In this document: positions 35,116 to 46,725 of the stretch, piece by piece
Layout: every line of letters begins with the position of its first letter
Position numbering within the stretch: position 1 is the stretch's first letter
Origin: Lophium mytilinum
Lineage: Eukaryota; Ascomycota; Dothideomycetes; Mytilinidiales; Mytilinidiaceae
NCBI GenBank assembly: GCA_010093605.1
Contig: MU004191.1
Location: forward strand, 861,832 to 925,831
Reading direction: 5' to 3'
Length of the DNA stretch: 64,000 nucleotides
Program-made: the position numbers and the translations under genes
Notes under the pieces: model-generated
What the model saw: only the letters and a program-made list of their open reading frames with translations
What the model was told of the DNA's origin: nothing
Database searches by the model: none

Positions 35116-35875
35116 AGGGCAAGGGGAGGGTTTGGGTATGGAGAGATTTAATGAAGCTACGAGTTGAGATGCATGCTCAAGGGATTTTTTCTGCTTTGTG
35201 GAGCTCGGCTTCCCGAGATGGCTTTTCGGGTTTGCGAGTTGCGCGCCCGGTTGGTGAGGCTGTGGTGCTGTTCGGGGGCGATAGAGGGCGGAGTGAGCTG
35301 GAGGGCACCCCGCATTGCTGCCGGGCCGTGATGGTGTTTACGAGCGGGTGGTGGCTTCGTATGCTGTACGACGGGACGGGACTGGAACGCGCGGGTCTAG
35401 TCAGTATTTTGTTTGGCTATTGAAATCATGGGCCAAAGTAGGCGGACGACGATGCTTTTGATCAGTATGAGAAGTACACCATGCGTAGTCGTGAGCACAG
35501 ATATTTCAGGAACTTCAAAGCTCAAGGACCACATCAAAAGAGGACACATGCACCGCCCTGCTACAATTTCTGCGGCCATGAGGCCTCCCAAGCAAACACA
35601 TCGCTCTCACGAAGGGGCCGATCCCGCATGGTCTGCGGGAGTGCCTGGTGCTGAGCGTCGGGCGAGCCCCACATCTCCGGTGCCATCATCGGATCCCCAT
35701 AAATGCGAAGCCGGTCCGCCAACGTCAACCGCGACCATGGCGGGGAGGAAGGCGCGGCCGTGTGAATATAAGACTGACGGGAGTTGCTCGTCTGGTGATC
35801 AGTTCTGATACATACAACTCTGTGCTCTCCCATTTCACTCCACATCTGAACCCAGGAAACGATACCAACATCACC
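35116..35875. other. Intergenic, no gene seen
   Basis: 3' region of the NTF2-like gene and promoter/leader of the scytalone dehydratase gene, with a TATA-like cataaat at about 35698. Open frames here have no recognisable content. Confidence 0.5.
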
Positions 35876-36547
35876 ATGGCTAACACCAAGAACCCTTCCT
35901 TCGACGGTAAGATATTTGGGTCCTGATGCAATAGCTACAGGCGCTGACAAGAACAGATGTGCTCGGCTGCCAGGCCGCGTGCTTCGAGTGGGCTGACAGC
36001 TACGACAGCAAGGATTGGGAGCGTCTGAGCAAGTGCATCGCCCCGACTCTGAAGGTCAGTCGCGCCCCTCTCCCACCTCACCTACCCCCAGCTAACACAT
36101 CTCGCGCAGATCGACTACCGCTCGTTCCTCGACAAGATGTGGGAGGCGATGCCGGCAGCCGAGTTCCTCGCCATGGCATCCGACCCCGACGTGCTGGGCA
36201 ACCCGCTGCTCAAGACGCAGCACTTCATCGGCGGCACCAAGTGGGAGAAGGTCTCGGACACGGAGATCACGGGCTACCACCAGCTGCGCGTGCCGCACCA
36301 GAAGTACACGGACGAGACGCGCGCGACGGTCGCCGTCAAGGGCCACGCCCACAGCACCAACACGCACTGGTACAAGAAGGTCGACGGCGTGTGGAAGTTT
36401 GCGGGGCTCAGCCCGGATATCAGGTGGTTCGAGTACGACTTCGACAAGGTGTTTGCGGAGGGCCGCGAGAAGATGGGCGATGAGCAGCAAGAGGCCGAGG
36501 AGAAGAAGCTGGCGGCGGAGGCGAACGGCATCCCGGCGGCTGCGTAG
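35876..36547 (+). CDS. SCD1: Scytalone dehydratase (DHN-melanin biosynthesis)
   Basis: Exons 35876..35906, 35957..36054 and 36110..36547 give 188 aa. The enzyme removes water from scytalone to give 1,3,8-trihydroxynaphthalene, and from vermelone, in the fungal DHN-melanin pathway (EC 4.2.1.94). Family signatures are strong: [11 protein letters not shown] with the Tyr/Asp pair (26-27), [15 protein letters not shown] with the second active Tyr (46), [10 protein letters not shown] with the first catalytic His, and [14 protein letters not shown] with the second His, Ser and Asn. It also has [14 protein letters not shown] near the C-terminus. All active-site residues known from the rice blast enzyme appear present. 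The end is a charged extension ([16 protein letters not shown]). No polyketide synthase or THN reductase lies within the window, so the pathway is not clustered here. Confidence 0.95.
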
Positions 36548-38801
36548 GTGGGGGAATGGGTGATGGAGGGGAGGGGATGTTTGATGAGCTATGGAATCAT
36601 GGTTGATGCATTGGGCTCGGCACTAGGCCGCCACATGGAGTAACGGATACCACCTTTCTGATGATGTGTCCTGTGTTGACGGTGTCTCCTGTTTTGATGA
36701 TGTTCCGCCGAGCTGTGATGTAAAAACAGGACGCCACGTAGGTTAACAGCGTCTGAGGTGGGCAGAAGGCTCAAGGCTGGTCTAAAGAATCAAATATAGA
36801 GGTAAATACGCGTAGTGCTGGGGTTCTACTCTATTAAAAGTGATTGAACCTTTGACGGGTGAGGTCTTGAATGTCCATGGTGTTCCTGAGACGTTCCTAC
36901 ATTGTCACGTGAACATAGCCCAGATCAGACTTCCATTTATAGGCACAGATGAACTCATGGAAACGCACTCTGGATTCGACTTCTAACCTTAGATCAATGT
37001 AGTCCTGGGTACGCACTCAGATCCCACTCCTAACTATACGTCACTAGATGTATTCATGGTAGTGGTGTGGGGAGCTGGCCATGGTGTGGAGACGGACTCG
37101 CTGGTGTTGAAGCCAAACAGCCACGACTCAACACGACAACCTGGATAGCGCCAAGCCGTTAGCAGTAATACTGGCTGGCCAACATCGTCATTGGCCCGCG
37201 TGCAGGCGCCTCCAAAGTCGTGTGTCAGTGATGGCGGAGGAAATTTTCATGCAGGCCATCGCGTCGTGCAGAAACGTGCAGGCAGCGCATGCGACCAGCT
37301 GAATGCGCTCCAATGGCGACGGCCTGGGGGACTCCCACTGCTCCGGGCTGTGATAGGAGGGCGCAACACACGCCGCGTCAAGGCGAGGGGCTCTCTGGCA
37401 GGGCATCCAAAGGCACCAAGGCTATTCGTGATGCGCCAGTGAAGACTGCCCGAGATGGCCCACACCACCACCAGCACCCGCGCCTCAGAGGCGAGTGCCG
37501 GGCCCGTCGCTGCGGCGCTTGGTGCCATAGGTGACGGGCAGGGACGGGCCTGGAGGTCTATGTCTGTATATGTGATGTGTCTGCTCGATGAGGCCGAAGA
37601 TCGCGAAGCTTGATTCAGCCGCGGGATTGCGCAAAGGCAGGGCTGGAGCCGGTCCGCGCTGCTATTTGCGGTGGCTCTGAGCGGGCGTGAGTGGGCATTT
37701 GCAGCGGTGCGAACGGCTTCGGCGGGCTCGAAGAACGCAACCACGGCGCTGCCATGGGCGAAATAGGGCCGCGACATCGCCTAGGCAGCCAGTCAGCACC
37801 ACGCTTCGGATCTGCTGGGCCTTCAAGATGGCATCCCATCCCCGCCATCCTACCTCTCCTCCTCCTCTCGTCCACCTCGCTCCCGCATCCTCATCCAACA
37901 GCATCTTTCCGTTGCTACTCTCTTCCCTTGCGTGTTGCTGGAGTTTGTGCTTTCCTGACATTCCGGGGTGTTCGTAGGTTTCTGATGCATTGCGGCTCTG
38001 CTTCGTCATCCTGGTGAGTGACCGAGAAGCCCATTTTTCACCACCAGCCTCACCAGAGCTCGTCCGCCATCGCCGCCGCCTCACACCCTCCGCCGGCCGC
38101 TGCGCGCATCGCCCCCTGCTGCTGCCCGTCTCTTGCGACTGTTGCTGCTCGGCCTGGGGCCGTCTTCCCGCTTGCGCGCGCGTTTGCAGCTCCGCGAGCT
38201 GGAGCTTCGCGCTCTCTCGAGCTGTGCGCGCGCACGGCAGGCGTGGGTTCTCTCGCACAAGGCGCCGTGTGGTGTTTGGGAGCGGCGAGCCTCGTGCTAC
38301 TGCTGGATGGAGACACGCATGTGATGTACCGCGTGCCACCTACTGACGGCCGTGCAGATTCCGCGACTGGCCTTCTGCATCAAACTTCTTCCACCACCAC
38401 TACTCTCCATTCACTACCGACACCCCCACGGCTGGGCTTCTCTCACAGTGTTAGCTGGGGCATCTTTTTCCATCCATTACTCGGTTCCTGACGCTTGCCT
38501 TCTGCCCTGTGGTCCACGGCGCGTTCTCCGATCCACTTCACCCGTCGTTGCCAATTGCAAGCCGCTCAGCCAGCTTTGCCCGGAGCAGTCCCGTGACAGC
38601 TGTACGTGTCCTCTCTCTCTCTATTGTTCACTATCGAGCCGCGCTATTTCACCGACGCTATTCTGACACTTCCTTGCCGCAGACCCGTCGGACATCATTA
38701 ATTACTTCAACCCCAGTCCTTGACTGCGATTCCTTCTTTGCAACCTCTCTCTTAGCTCACGCTTTCGATCTACGGTTTCGACAATCTCACTTGACGCAGT
38801 C
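36548..38801. other. 2.25-kb intergenic region including the leader of the RNA-binding-protein gene
   Basis: The right third (about 38000-38801) is pyrimidine-rich and looks like promoter plus a long 5' leader. The middle is GC-rich and yields long open frames of Arg/Ser/Pro composition on both strands, none with a domain. A CACGTG lies at about 36906. No supported gene. Confidence 0.45.
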
Positions 38802-40292
38802 ATGAGTTTCCAGAACTACGATTCCTTCCAGGGCCAACAGCCCACCGAAGAGGGCGGTGCTCCCGGTGGCGCTGGACCCCAGCAGCAACAACAACAACCC
38901 CAAATGGGCCAGCCGATTGAGAACTCTCAGGCCCAATTCCAGGGCGGCAACATGGGTGCGCCAGGATCCGCCGGCGGTGAACAATCCGGCGATTCGAAGA
39001 CGACTCTTTGGTACGTTAAACCTCACTGGGTATTGGCATCATGTCTTGCCGCATAGCTTGAAGGCTGTGGGGGAATATGTCTGGGATGTAGGCAATAAAA
39101 TAACAACGAGGGTTAACATACGATTCAGGATGGGCGAATTGGAGCCCTGGATTGACGAGAATTTCGTCCGCAGTATCTGGTTCGGCATGGGCGAGCAGGT
39201 CAACGTGAAGATGATCAGAGACAAGTTCTCCGGGTAAGCGGAACAGAGGCCTATCACTATATTCAAACTAACCACGTCTAGAAGCAATGCGGGTTATTGC
39301 TTCGTCGATTTCCCCAACCCGGCAGCGGCCGCCAAAGCCCTGACTTTGAACGGTCAACTCATCCCAAACTCTAATCGCCCGTTCAAGCTGAACTGGGCTT
39401 CCGGAGGTGGTCTCGCTGACCGAAGGTAAGCTGAATTTGTTTCTTTGTTTTTTATTATCGTTTTGGTTATGCAAGGCCTAATTTTCTCCGCAGCCGCGAC
39501 GATCGTGGCCCCGAATTCTCCATCTTCGTGGGGGATCTCGGACCCGAGGTGAACGAATATGTGCTGGTTTCGCTTTTCCAAGGCAAATTCCCTTCCTGCA
39601 AATCTGCAAAGATCATGTCCGATCCAATCAGCGGCCTGTCCCGTGGCTATGGTTTCGTTCGCTTCGCCGACGAAGGCGACCAACAACGCGCCCTCACTGA
39701 GATGCAGGGTGTGTACTGCGGCAACCGACCTATGCGTATCTCCACTGCAACCCCCAAGAACAAGAGCGGTGGCCCCGGAGGTCCTCCGGGCGGCATGAAC
39801 ATGCAAGGCGCGGGAGGCCCAGTCGGCATGTACTCTATGGGAGCCCCGCCCATGGGCTACTACGGCGCTCCTCAGCCCATGAACCAATTCACCGATCCCA
39901 ACAACACAACTGTCTTCGTTGGAGGTCTTTCCGGCTACGTCACCGAGGACGAGCTGCGCTCCTTCTTCCAAGGATTCGGCGAGATCACCTACGTCAAGAT
40001 TCCACCCGGCAAGGGCTGCGGCTTCGTGCAGTTCGTACAGCGACACGCTGCCGAGATGGCAATCAACCAGATGCAGGGTTACCCGATCGGCAACTCGCGG
40101 GTTCGTCTCAGCTGGGGACGTAGCCAGAACAACTCCGGCCCGGCAGGAACTCCTTATCGTCCAGCTCCACCTCCTCCAGTCTACCCGTCAATGGGCGCCA
40201 TGCCCAGCCATCCTTTCGGCAATTACGCACCCATGAAGGTCAGTCTCTACAGCCTCTGAAAACCCTTACCCATACTAACCCGCTCGCAGTAA
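38802..40292 (+). CDS. Three-RRM RNA-binding protein (Nam8/Csx1/TIA-1-like)
   Basis: Exons are 38802..39010, 39129..39233, 39282..39425, 39494..40238 and 40290..40292, for 401 aa. The N-terminus is Gln/Gly-rich and probably disordered. RRM1 (about 67-150) carries the family's LWMGELEPWIDE and AGYCFVDF. RRM2 (about 158-240) has SIFVGDLGPEVNEY and RGYGFVRF. A Gly/Met-rich linker leads to RRM3 (about 285-365) with TVFVGGLSGYVTEDEL and GCGFVQFVQR. This is the three-RRM arrangement of yeast Nam8/Ngr1, fission yeast Csx1 and animal TIA-1, which act in splicing, mRNA stability or stress responses. The last intron (51 nt, strong CTAAC branch) is followed directly by TAA, so the final exon only supplies the stop. 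Retaining it adds six residues (VSLYSL). Confidence 0.9.
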
Positions 40293-41227
40293 GCAAATCT
40301 TTTCCCTCACTTTCACGGCGGCACCGAGCGTCCAAGGTTTCCCAACGGTTGGCTTGCTCAATGATTTCCATATTTATGAATGCCCACCTCATGACCCCTT
40401 TCCCGAATCTGGAGCCCCCTTATCTGTCATTGGGTGGTATTGCTCTCTAAAAGTTGCCATATCATGAATGCTTTCTCCTTCTGCTTTCCGGGTTGGGTGG
40501 CCTAGAGAAAAACTCCTGTGTACAACAGCTCTTGCTTGCTCGGGGTCCCAGATGGAAGGTGCTGCCTTCTCTTTCCTTTCTTTTTCACATTTGCGACTGG
40601 GACGGGGAATGCAGGGTGTCCCCGGTTTTTGTTATTAGCTAGCACCTAGGTTCCACTTCTCCCCTTGAGTTCTAGCTTGAGCGAGATCGGTGGACAGACA
40701 AATCTTTCTTGCTTTGCTACTTGCGATATCTGCTTGCCTTATATTTACCCTCATCTATTCGAACCCCCGGTTGTTTTCGGGGGCCTTGGAATTGGTCTTT
40801 TTTGGGAAAGCATTGGGCGGGTGTGTACAACGACAACTTTAGCGATTGGCGATTTGAGAAACGGGCAGCTTCAGATCTTATCACTTTGGGGCCTCTCTTC
40901 CATTTCTTCTCAAAACCTCATGCCATTTTGACTATGTTTGGGTGCCATTTACATCATCATCATCATCATCGTCGTCATCTACTCGCCTTTGCCGTTTTCA
41001 TCTCGTTTGCCCGCGATTCAAAATCACTTCCGCGAAATCTTCCGTTCGACGTCCCGCCCAAAAATGCGGGATTCATACTTAACTTTTTCGAAACCTTGGA
41101 CGCTGCTGGAGGTCATCACCATCTCCAATGCAGTCTGTCAAACAACAGAAAGAGCTGGGATTGCACAACTAACCTCGTTTCTTCCGGGGAGAGAGAGAGA
41201 GTTGGCGCGCTGACATCCATATCACAG

Positions 41228-41489
41228 CCCTTATAACAACTCGCTTATTCAACCCCCGCCTATGCTCCCCTTCCCGGGCTCGGGCGCCGGCTTCCCGGGC
41301 GGCTCTTTTTCGCCATCAGACTATCCGAAGGACGGCCCCGTGGGACCAGGACCCATGGGCGCGGCGCTTCTCGTGCAGAAGATGGGCGAGGTCAGCCTCG
41401 GCGCAGTGGGGCAGCAACAGCAGCAGCAGCAGCAGACGCGGGCTGAGCCGTCGGCGGCGGGGCAGGGGGCGGGGTTTACGGAGCAGTAG
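41228..41489 (+). other. Orphan coding-like segment, possible alternative 3' exon or small gene
   Basis: From an AG acceptor at 41226-41227 the frame reads PYNNSLIQPPPMLPFPG and continues 87 codons to TAG at 41487-41489. It ends in a polyglutamine run and QGAGFTEQ. An ATG at 41262 could start a 75-aa protein. The Gln/Pro/Gly-rich style resembles tails of the RRM protein upstream, but no in-phase donor was identified, so the link is unproven. Confidence 0.35.
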
Positions 41490-41793
41490 TGAGTTGTTGC
41501 CTCCACGCCCCCTCCCTCTTCCTTCACTACACGAAACTCTCTGCTTTGGGAGAGAACTGTGTGCTGACGGGGCGGTGGTAGCTCGGTGGTGGGTAGAGCA
41601 AGACGGAAGTAGTAGAAAAAGGTGGGTGGGCTTTTCTTTCTTGATTGAGGCATGGATGGCGCTAGGGGGGGCAGGGGATGTGGGTTTAGCATGGCGTCTG
41701 GCGTTTCCGACTGATCGGATCGACACATCTGAGAGGTCGCGGGAGGCGGGGCGGCGGCGGCTTTAAAAGCTATCTGGTTTTGGTTTTCTTTTC

Positions 41794-41811
41794 TTTTTTT
41801 GGGGGGGGGGG
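41794..41811. repeat. T7-G11 homopolymer junction
   Basis: Seven T followed by eleven G, the longest G tract noticed in the window. The length is likely variable between strains and prone to sequencing error. Confidence 0.8.
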
Positions 41812-42400
41812 AGAGGGGGTAATGGGAGGGGACAGAGAGGGAGGAGTGTAGACATGATAGGAAATTAGCTGAACACTACTTGCTTGCTGTTGGTAGGGGT
41901 GTTGAGACGCAATGTGCGAGGTTGAGTGAGATGATGGGATGGGGTTGGTGGGTTGGGGAGATTAAGACAGTGTGGATCGGAGAAGTGGATGGATTGATTT
42001 TCTAGGTTTGTGGCATTCCTCAGGAGTCCTCGACAGGTTTTAAGTTGCTATGTTGAGATGTCATCTCTGCTAACTACGTGTTGAATCGGTGGTAAGCGGA
42101 GCTATTTTGTATGGCTCTTGGACATCGTCAGGAGTGGTACAATTGGCCACTGAAGATGGGGATGAGATGTAAGTTCTCCAACACGCGCTGCATCGGGTAG
42201 CTAATTCCGCAAAACTCACAGCTCCATGGCACCGTCAGGGGCACGCCCATGTGTTCCAAGAAATTGCCCACAGAAGTCTCATTCGCTGCAATGCAAATGC
42301 AATGCTTAACCATCAACTTTGATTGCACCTAGAACGACTCTTAATGATCATATTCATTCTCAGCTCACCTACAACACTCAACACCTCCTCTTCCGTCATC

Positions 42401-43999
42401 TCACCCCGACACCGTCTTCGCCGCAACACCACTACTCGCACTCCGAATCTTCGGCTCCAACGGAAACACCTGCTTGTCCGGCGTAACCCCTTTATACAAC
42501 TCATCCCAGCGACTCTTCAACGGCTCCGGCGTCTCCCACGCATACTCCGGATCCCTTAGCCACAACCGCACAAGATGGCGCCTGTCACTCAACTCGTCAG
42601 CCTCAATCCAGCACAATCAACTCAACCCCAAAACAGGAAAAAAGAACCTGCCACTCACTGCTGCTCCTCGGAATCCCGAAACCCATCGCGCGCGTGAAAC
42701 GTCGCTAGGTTGTTGATGTACTGCACATCCCCCGGCTGGAAATCCAGCCCCAGCGCAAACCGCTCCGCGAGGAAGTGCACCGCGTCCAAAGCTTCTGCTT
42801 GCGCTTCTGTGATGGGTGGGATCGTTGGTGTGCGTGGGAGTGCTTGGAAGCCTGTGAAGGAGCGCCGCGCGTACTGGATGATGATCCGCTCCGGGTCTGT
42901 CGTTGTTGCGGGCTGGTGGTACAGCAGCGGACGGGAGGTGTAGGGGCGGTCTGGGCGGCCGAACCTGTTTCCCACAGTCTTCATATCAGCACACTTCCCT
43001 AGACTACCTTACTCACGGTCCAATCCAGTTCAGTAGCACAGACACCTCCACCAAGAAACGGAAGAGAAAAAAAAGGGGGAAAAGCGAAACTCACCCATCC
43101 TGCACCCACTCCCCCGCCAACGTCCTCACCAAATCCGGCCTCGTCCGCGCCAGCTCATTATACACCCGCCAGTTACTCGCTACCCGACTCGTGCCCCCCT
43201 CCGCCGCGGCGCTCAGGCACAGCAGCGCGATGACGTCCCCCGCGTCCGTGTGGAAGACTTGCTTGTCGGTCGTGTAGGCGGGCGCGCCGATGTGCGCGGC
43301 GTCGGCGGTGGTGGAGAGGTCTTTGATGTGCGCGAGGACGACGTCGGCGGGGGCCCCGTTGTGTGTTTGGTCCTGGCGGCCGCGGATGGGCGCGATATGG
43401 GAGGAAACGCCGGCGTAGAGGGTGAAATTGTCGGTGCGGGTGTGGGTGGCGACGGGGAGGCCGCGCAGGACGGCGAAGCCGGGGCCGTGGTGGAGGAGGT
43501 GGGAGAGGGTGCGGAGGGGGGCGTGGAGGGTGGGGAGGGGGAAGGTGGTGGGGGAGATGTGGCCTTGGGAGAGGTTGAGGGCTGGAGAGCGTGAGAAAGG
43601 GGGGGTTTGAGTTGGTTGGAGAGGAAAGAATTGGTTGGGAAAGGTTGGTGGGAAGGTTGGAGGGAAGGTTGGAGGGCTCTTTTTGAAGGAGGAGAACGAG
43701 AAAGTCGAGAGAGAGAGAGAGGTTTAGTAGTACTCACATTTGAAATGCTCAAGGGCTGCTTCTATCTCGGCAACCTCCTCTACGCTTAGCTCATAGACCC
43801 AATTATAGCCGGATTCTTTAATGCTGTCCCCATCCCATACAAACTCCGATTCTAATTTCTCTGGAAATCCAGGCGGTAAAGTGTTCTCCAACTTCTCCGT
43901 CGCCAGCCGCCGCTGCGTCCGCGCTTTATACTTGTCGAAATCGGGCGTATATGTAATATCTGGTTGGCCAGGGGGCGCAGATACGGAAGCGGCAGCCAT
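42401..43999 (-). CDS. TauD/TfdA-type Fe(II)/2-oxoglutarate dioxygenase
   Basis: Four exons, 43999..43738, 43581..43095, 42964..42659 and 42581..42401, with introns of 156, 130 and 77 nt, give 411 aa. The iron triad is visible: HTD (His198, Asp200) within VFHTDAGDV, and the distal His340 in NNLATFHARDGF, with a 2-oxoglutarate-binding Arg in RHLVRLWLRDP. This is the fungal TauD-like family, which hydroxylates small substrates such as sulfonates or trimethylated amines; substrate not known here. An upstream in-frame ATG at 44017 would add six residues. The one at 43999 was chosen for its better context (AAAAATGG). It is divergent from the D-amino-acid oxidase gene 821 bp away. Confidence 0.88.
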
Positions 44000-44820
44000 T
44001 TTTGAAGCTCTTATCATTCAGTATCCGAACTACACTAATGGACCGTTTATGAGATATGTGAAGGTCATGAATGAGGTTGGGGAGATGTGACGTTAGTTAT
44101 ATACGCCAATCTGAACCTTGTCCCGCATTTCGACATCATCCCCTGCTATCATGCAATCGCATCTGGGGATCACGAAGGCACCATGCTGCAAACGTATCTT
44201 CCATCCGAGATGTTGCATCTTAGCAGGGAGCCAGAAGAAGCAGGTCGTGGATCGCTGGTGATGGGGATGTTCCCGCTTGGTTGGTTGTTGTTCGGATGAG
44301 AATGAGGTAGTTTTATGTATCACGTGCTTCTTAGAGTGACCTACTTTCTAGACTTTGGATAACTCACTGAAATGCCTCGAAGAAGGTGATATATGCCAAT
44401 TAGTCACTTTCAAACCCACTGCAATTGACGTTCTCCAAGACGCCCCAGAAGCCTTAGATAGTGGCAAGCAAGTGTCCAAATTTAGATGGAGACCATTCAG
44501 AAAATTTAGCGGACGGAAATTAACTTCAAATCGTGCAACATTGACTCACCTTGCAACTTCCACACACAAAAAACTGGCATTTGAGCGTTATAGATAAGCA
44601 TTTATCCTACCCACAACCCAACGCCTTCAAACCTCTCGCGTCGGGTTTCCCATTCCAGCAAGCCACGACCAGCATCACCATCCCACTTTTAATGACTCTG
44701 CACGACTCTGTGCCCCCTCCCAATCGCGAAGTTAAACAAATCAACATCATGACCCCTTACGCATAACTACAAACCCTAATAATAAACAAACACTGTACCA
44801 TAACATACATTACTATCACA
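44000..44820. other. Divergent promoter region between the TauD-like gene and the D-amino-acid oxidase gene
   Basis: No gene was seen. It includes a CACGTG at about 44321 and an A/C-rich leader before 44821. Confidence 0.5.
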
Positions 44821-46241
44821 ATGTCATCCCTACCAACCCCCGAGTTCGTCGTCCTCGGCGCCGGCGTAATCGGCCTCTCAACCGCGCTCACCCTCTCCAC
44901 CACCTTCCCCTCCTCCCGCATCACCATTACGGCTACTCACTTCCCCGGCGACCGCGCCGCCATCTACGCCTCGCCGTGGGCGGGCGCGAATTGGCTCAGC
45001 GTCGCTACGGATGGCGGGGCATTTGAGTCGTATGACCGGGTCACGTTTCAAAGGTTCGATGAGCTGGAGAGGAGTAGGCCCGAGTGCGGGATTAAGCGGA
45101 TGGGGATTCGAGCGATCTTTGATAATGTGATCGAGGAGGCGGGGGTGCTGAGTGTGAATGAGGGAGGGGAGTTGGGGGAGAGGTTGTGGTATGAGGAGTT
45201 GGTGGGGGGCGTGAGGATGTTGCAGCCTGGGGAGGTGCCGGAGGGGGCGAAGTGGGGGATGGAGGTTGAGGGGACGTTTGTGGTTAATACGCAGGTTTAT
45301 TTGCCGTGGTAAGTGGTCTTCGTTCTTGTGTTGATATGGAGTTGGTTTGGAGATGTCGAAGGGATGGTCGGAGGATTCTAAGCTGCGAATCTGGCTTGAT
45401 GTGGTAAGGCAAAATGATCTAATAATGGGGTAGGTTGCAGAACGAAGCTCTGAAGAAAGGTATCAAGTTCGTCAGAAGATCATACTCTAACATCGATGAT
45501 GTGTCCAAAGATTTCCCACAAGCGGCGGCGGTGTTCAACTGTACGGGCTTGGGGTCTTACTCCCTAGGTGGTGTGGAAGACCACAATCTGTATCCCACCC
45601 GTGGACAGGTGGTTCTCGTTGCGGAACCTAAGACGCCTATTTCGAAGATGTATTTCAGGTCGCCGAAACGCGTTGATCCAAGCACGACCTACGTCTTCCC
45701 GCGCCCTCTGGGAGGCGGTGTGATTCTGGGCGGATGTAGACAGGAGGGTAATTGGGATGGTGAGGTGGATTTGGAGTTTGCGGAGGATATTAAGAAGAGG
45801 TGTTGTGCGCTTTGTCCGGAGTTGGGAAAACCGCAGGAGTTGCAGGTAATTAGCCATGGTGTTGGATTACGACGTAAGTACTTCTCAAGTTATTCTTCTT
45901 CAAGCCCTGCCGGCACTCCCTTGAACTTGCTGTACTACAAGAGTATCAGTTTGTTCGCTTGAGCAACCATACTGCCATTCAGTTCTCTGCTGAAGATTGG
46001 TCCTATACATGGAACTGACACACCAAAAGCCAGTAGGAAAGGCAATGCGAGAATTGAAGGCGAGCAACGCGGATCAGTTCTTATTGTGCACAATTATGGT
46101 GCCTCCGGAGCTGGTTATCAAGCATCATGGTGCGTTTTCTCACTAGTCTTCTAGATGATGATACTAAGTAAGATCAGGGGCATGGCTGCACGTGGCGTCG
46201 ACATTGCGAAGCAAACTTTGACACCGACATCGAAACTGTAA
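44821..46241 (+). CDS. D-amino-acid oxidase, peroxisomal
   Basis: Exons 44821..45308, 45434..45873, 46030..46129 and 46178..46241 give 363 aa, the usual length of the family. The enzyme oxidises D-amino acids with FAD to 2-oxo acids, ammonia and hydrogen peroxide (EC 1.4.3.3). The FAD fold starts at FVVLGAGVIGLSTAL (GxGxxG at 13-18). AGANW and the late blocks VISHGVGLRPSR, then VLIVHNYGASGAGYQASWG, are hallmarks. The C-terminus is SKL, a canonical peroxisomal import signal, which fits peroxide production. The third-exon acceptor (AAAAG at 46029) was chosen because it restores LRPSRKG. No missing key residue was noticed. Confidence 0.93.
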
Positions 46242-46725
46242 TGAATCTATGTGTCTATCTAGGCGGGCACTTGCTTGAGTAGGAGTAAGGTACACAGATA
46301 TCACGTTTCCGAGGACCAACAAGCAAGATTCGGCCGTGCAATCTTAGTCGACACGAAGACTAGTATATCAAAGTCACCCATAAATAAAAGCCACAAACTC
46401 TCCTAGCCTTCTCTTCTTCCCACATATAAGCTTGAAAGCTCCGGTCGACCTACTAGATCTTGAGCTGTTGAGTTCACGAATGGCAAAGGTATTCAATACA
46501 GTAATATCAATCCGGAACTACTTCACGAACGCCGTAGAGTGAAAGATCGTTTAGGAAGCTTTTACGACTGCCATGCGCTCTTATCAGAAACTAATTAGCA
46601 ATAATGCGCAGTTCGCTTTACCCCACTCTAGAAGGATTGCATATGAAGAGCTCAATTCCGCGCTGTTCACATCGACTTTCGCATTTACTAGAAGCGTTAA
46701 AGACAGACCTTCAACATCGCCCAAA
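46242..46725. other. Intergenic, no gene seen
   Basis: 3' region of the oxidase gene and promoter of the hydrolase gene. The frame is open from 46573 upstream of the chosen ATG but has leader-like composition. Confidence 0.5.

Larger units (their letters stand above)
40293..42400. other. 2.1-kb region downstream of the RNA-binding-protein gene
   Basis: Probably includes a long 3' UTR. It contains a (CAT)6 microsatellite at 40952-40970, a GA run near 41191, an orphan coding-like segment at 41228-41489, and a T7-G11 homopolymer at 41794-41811. The part from 41830 to 42400 shows no gene. Confidence 0.5.

Noticed and set aside
37247-38339. Long Arg/Pro/Ser-rich open frames on both strands (176 and 225 codons on the minus strand)
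   Set aside because: GC-rich sequence produces such frames by chance. Composition is low-complexity and no domain is visible.
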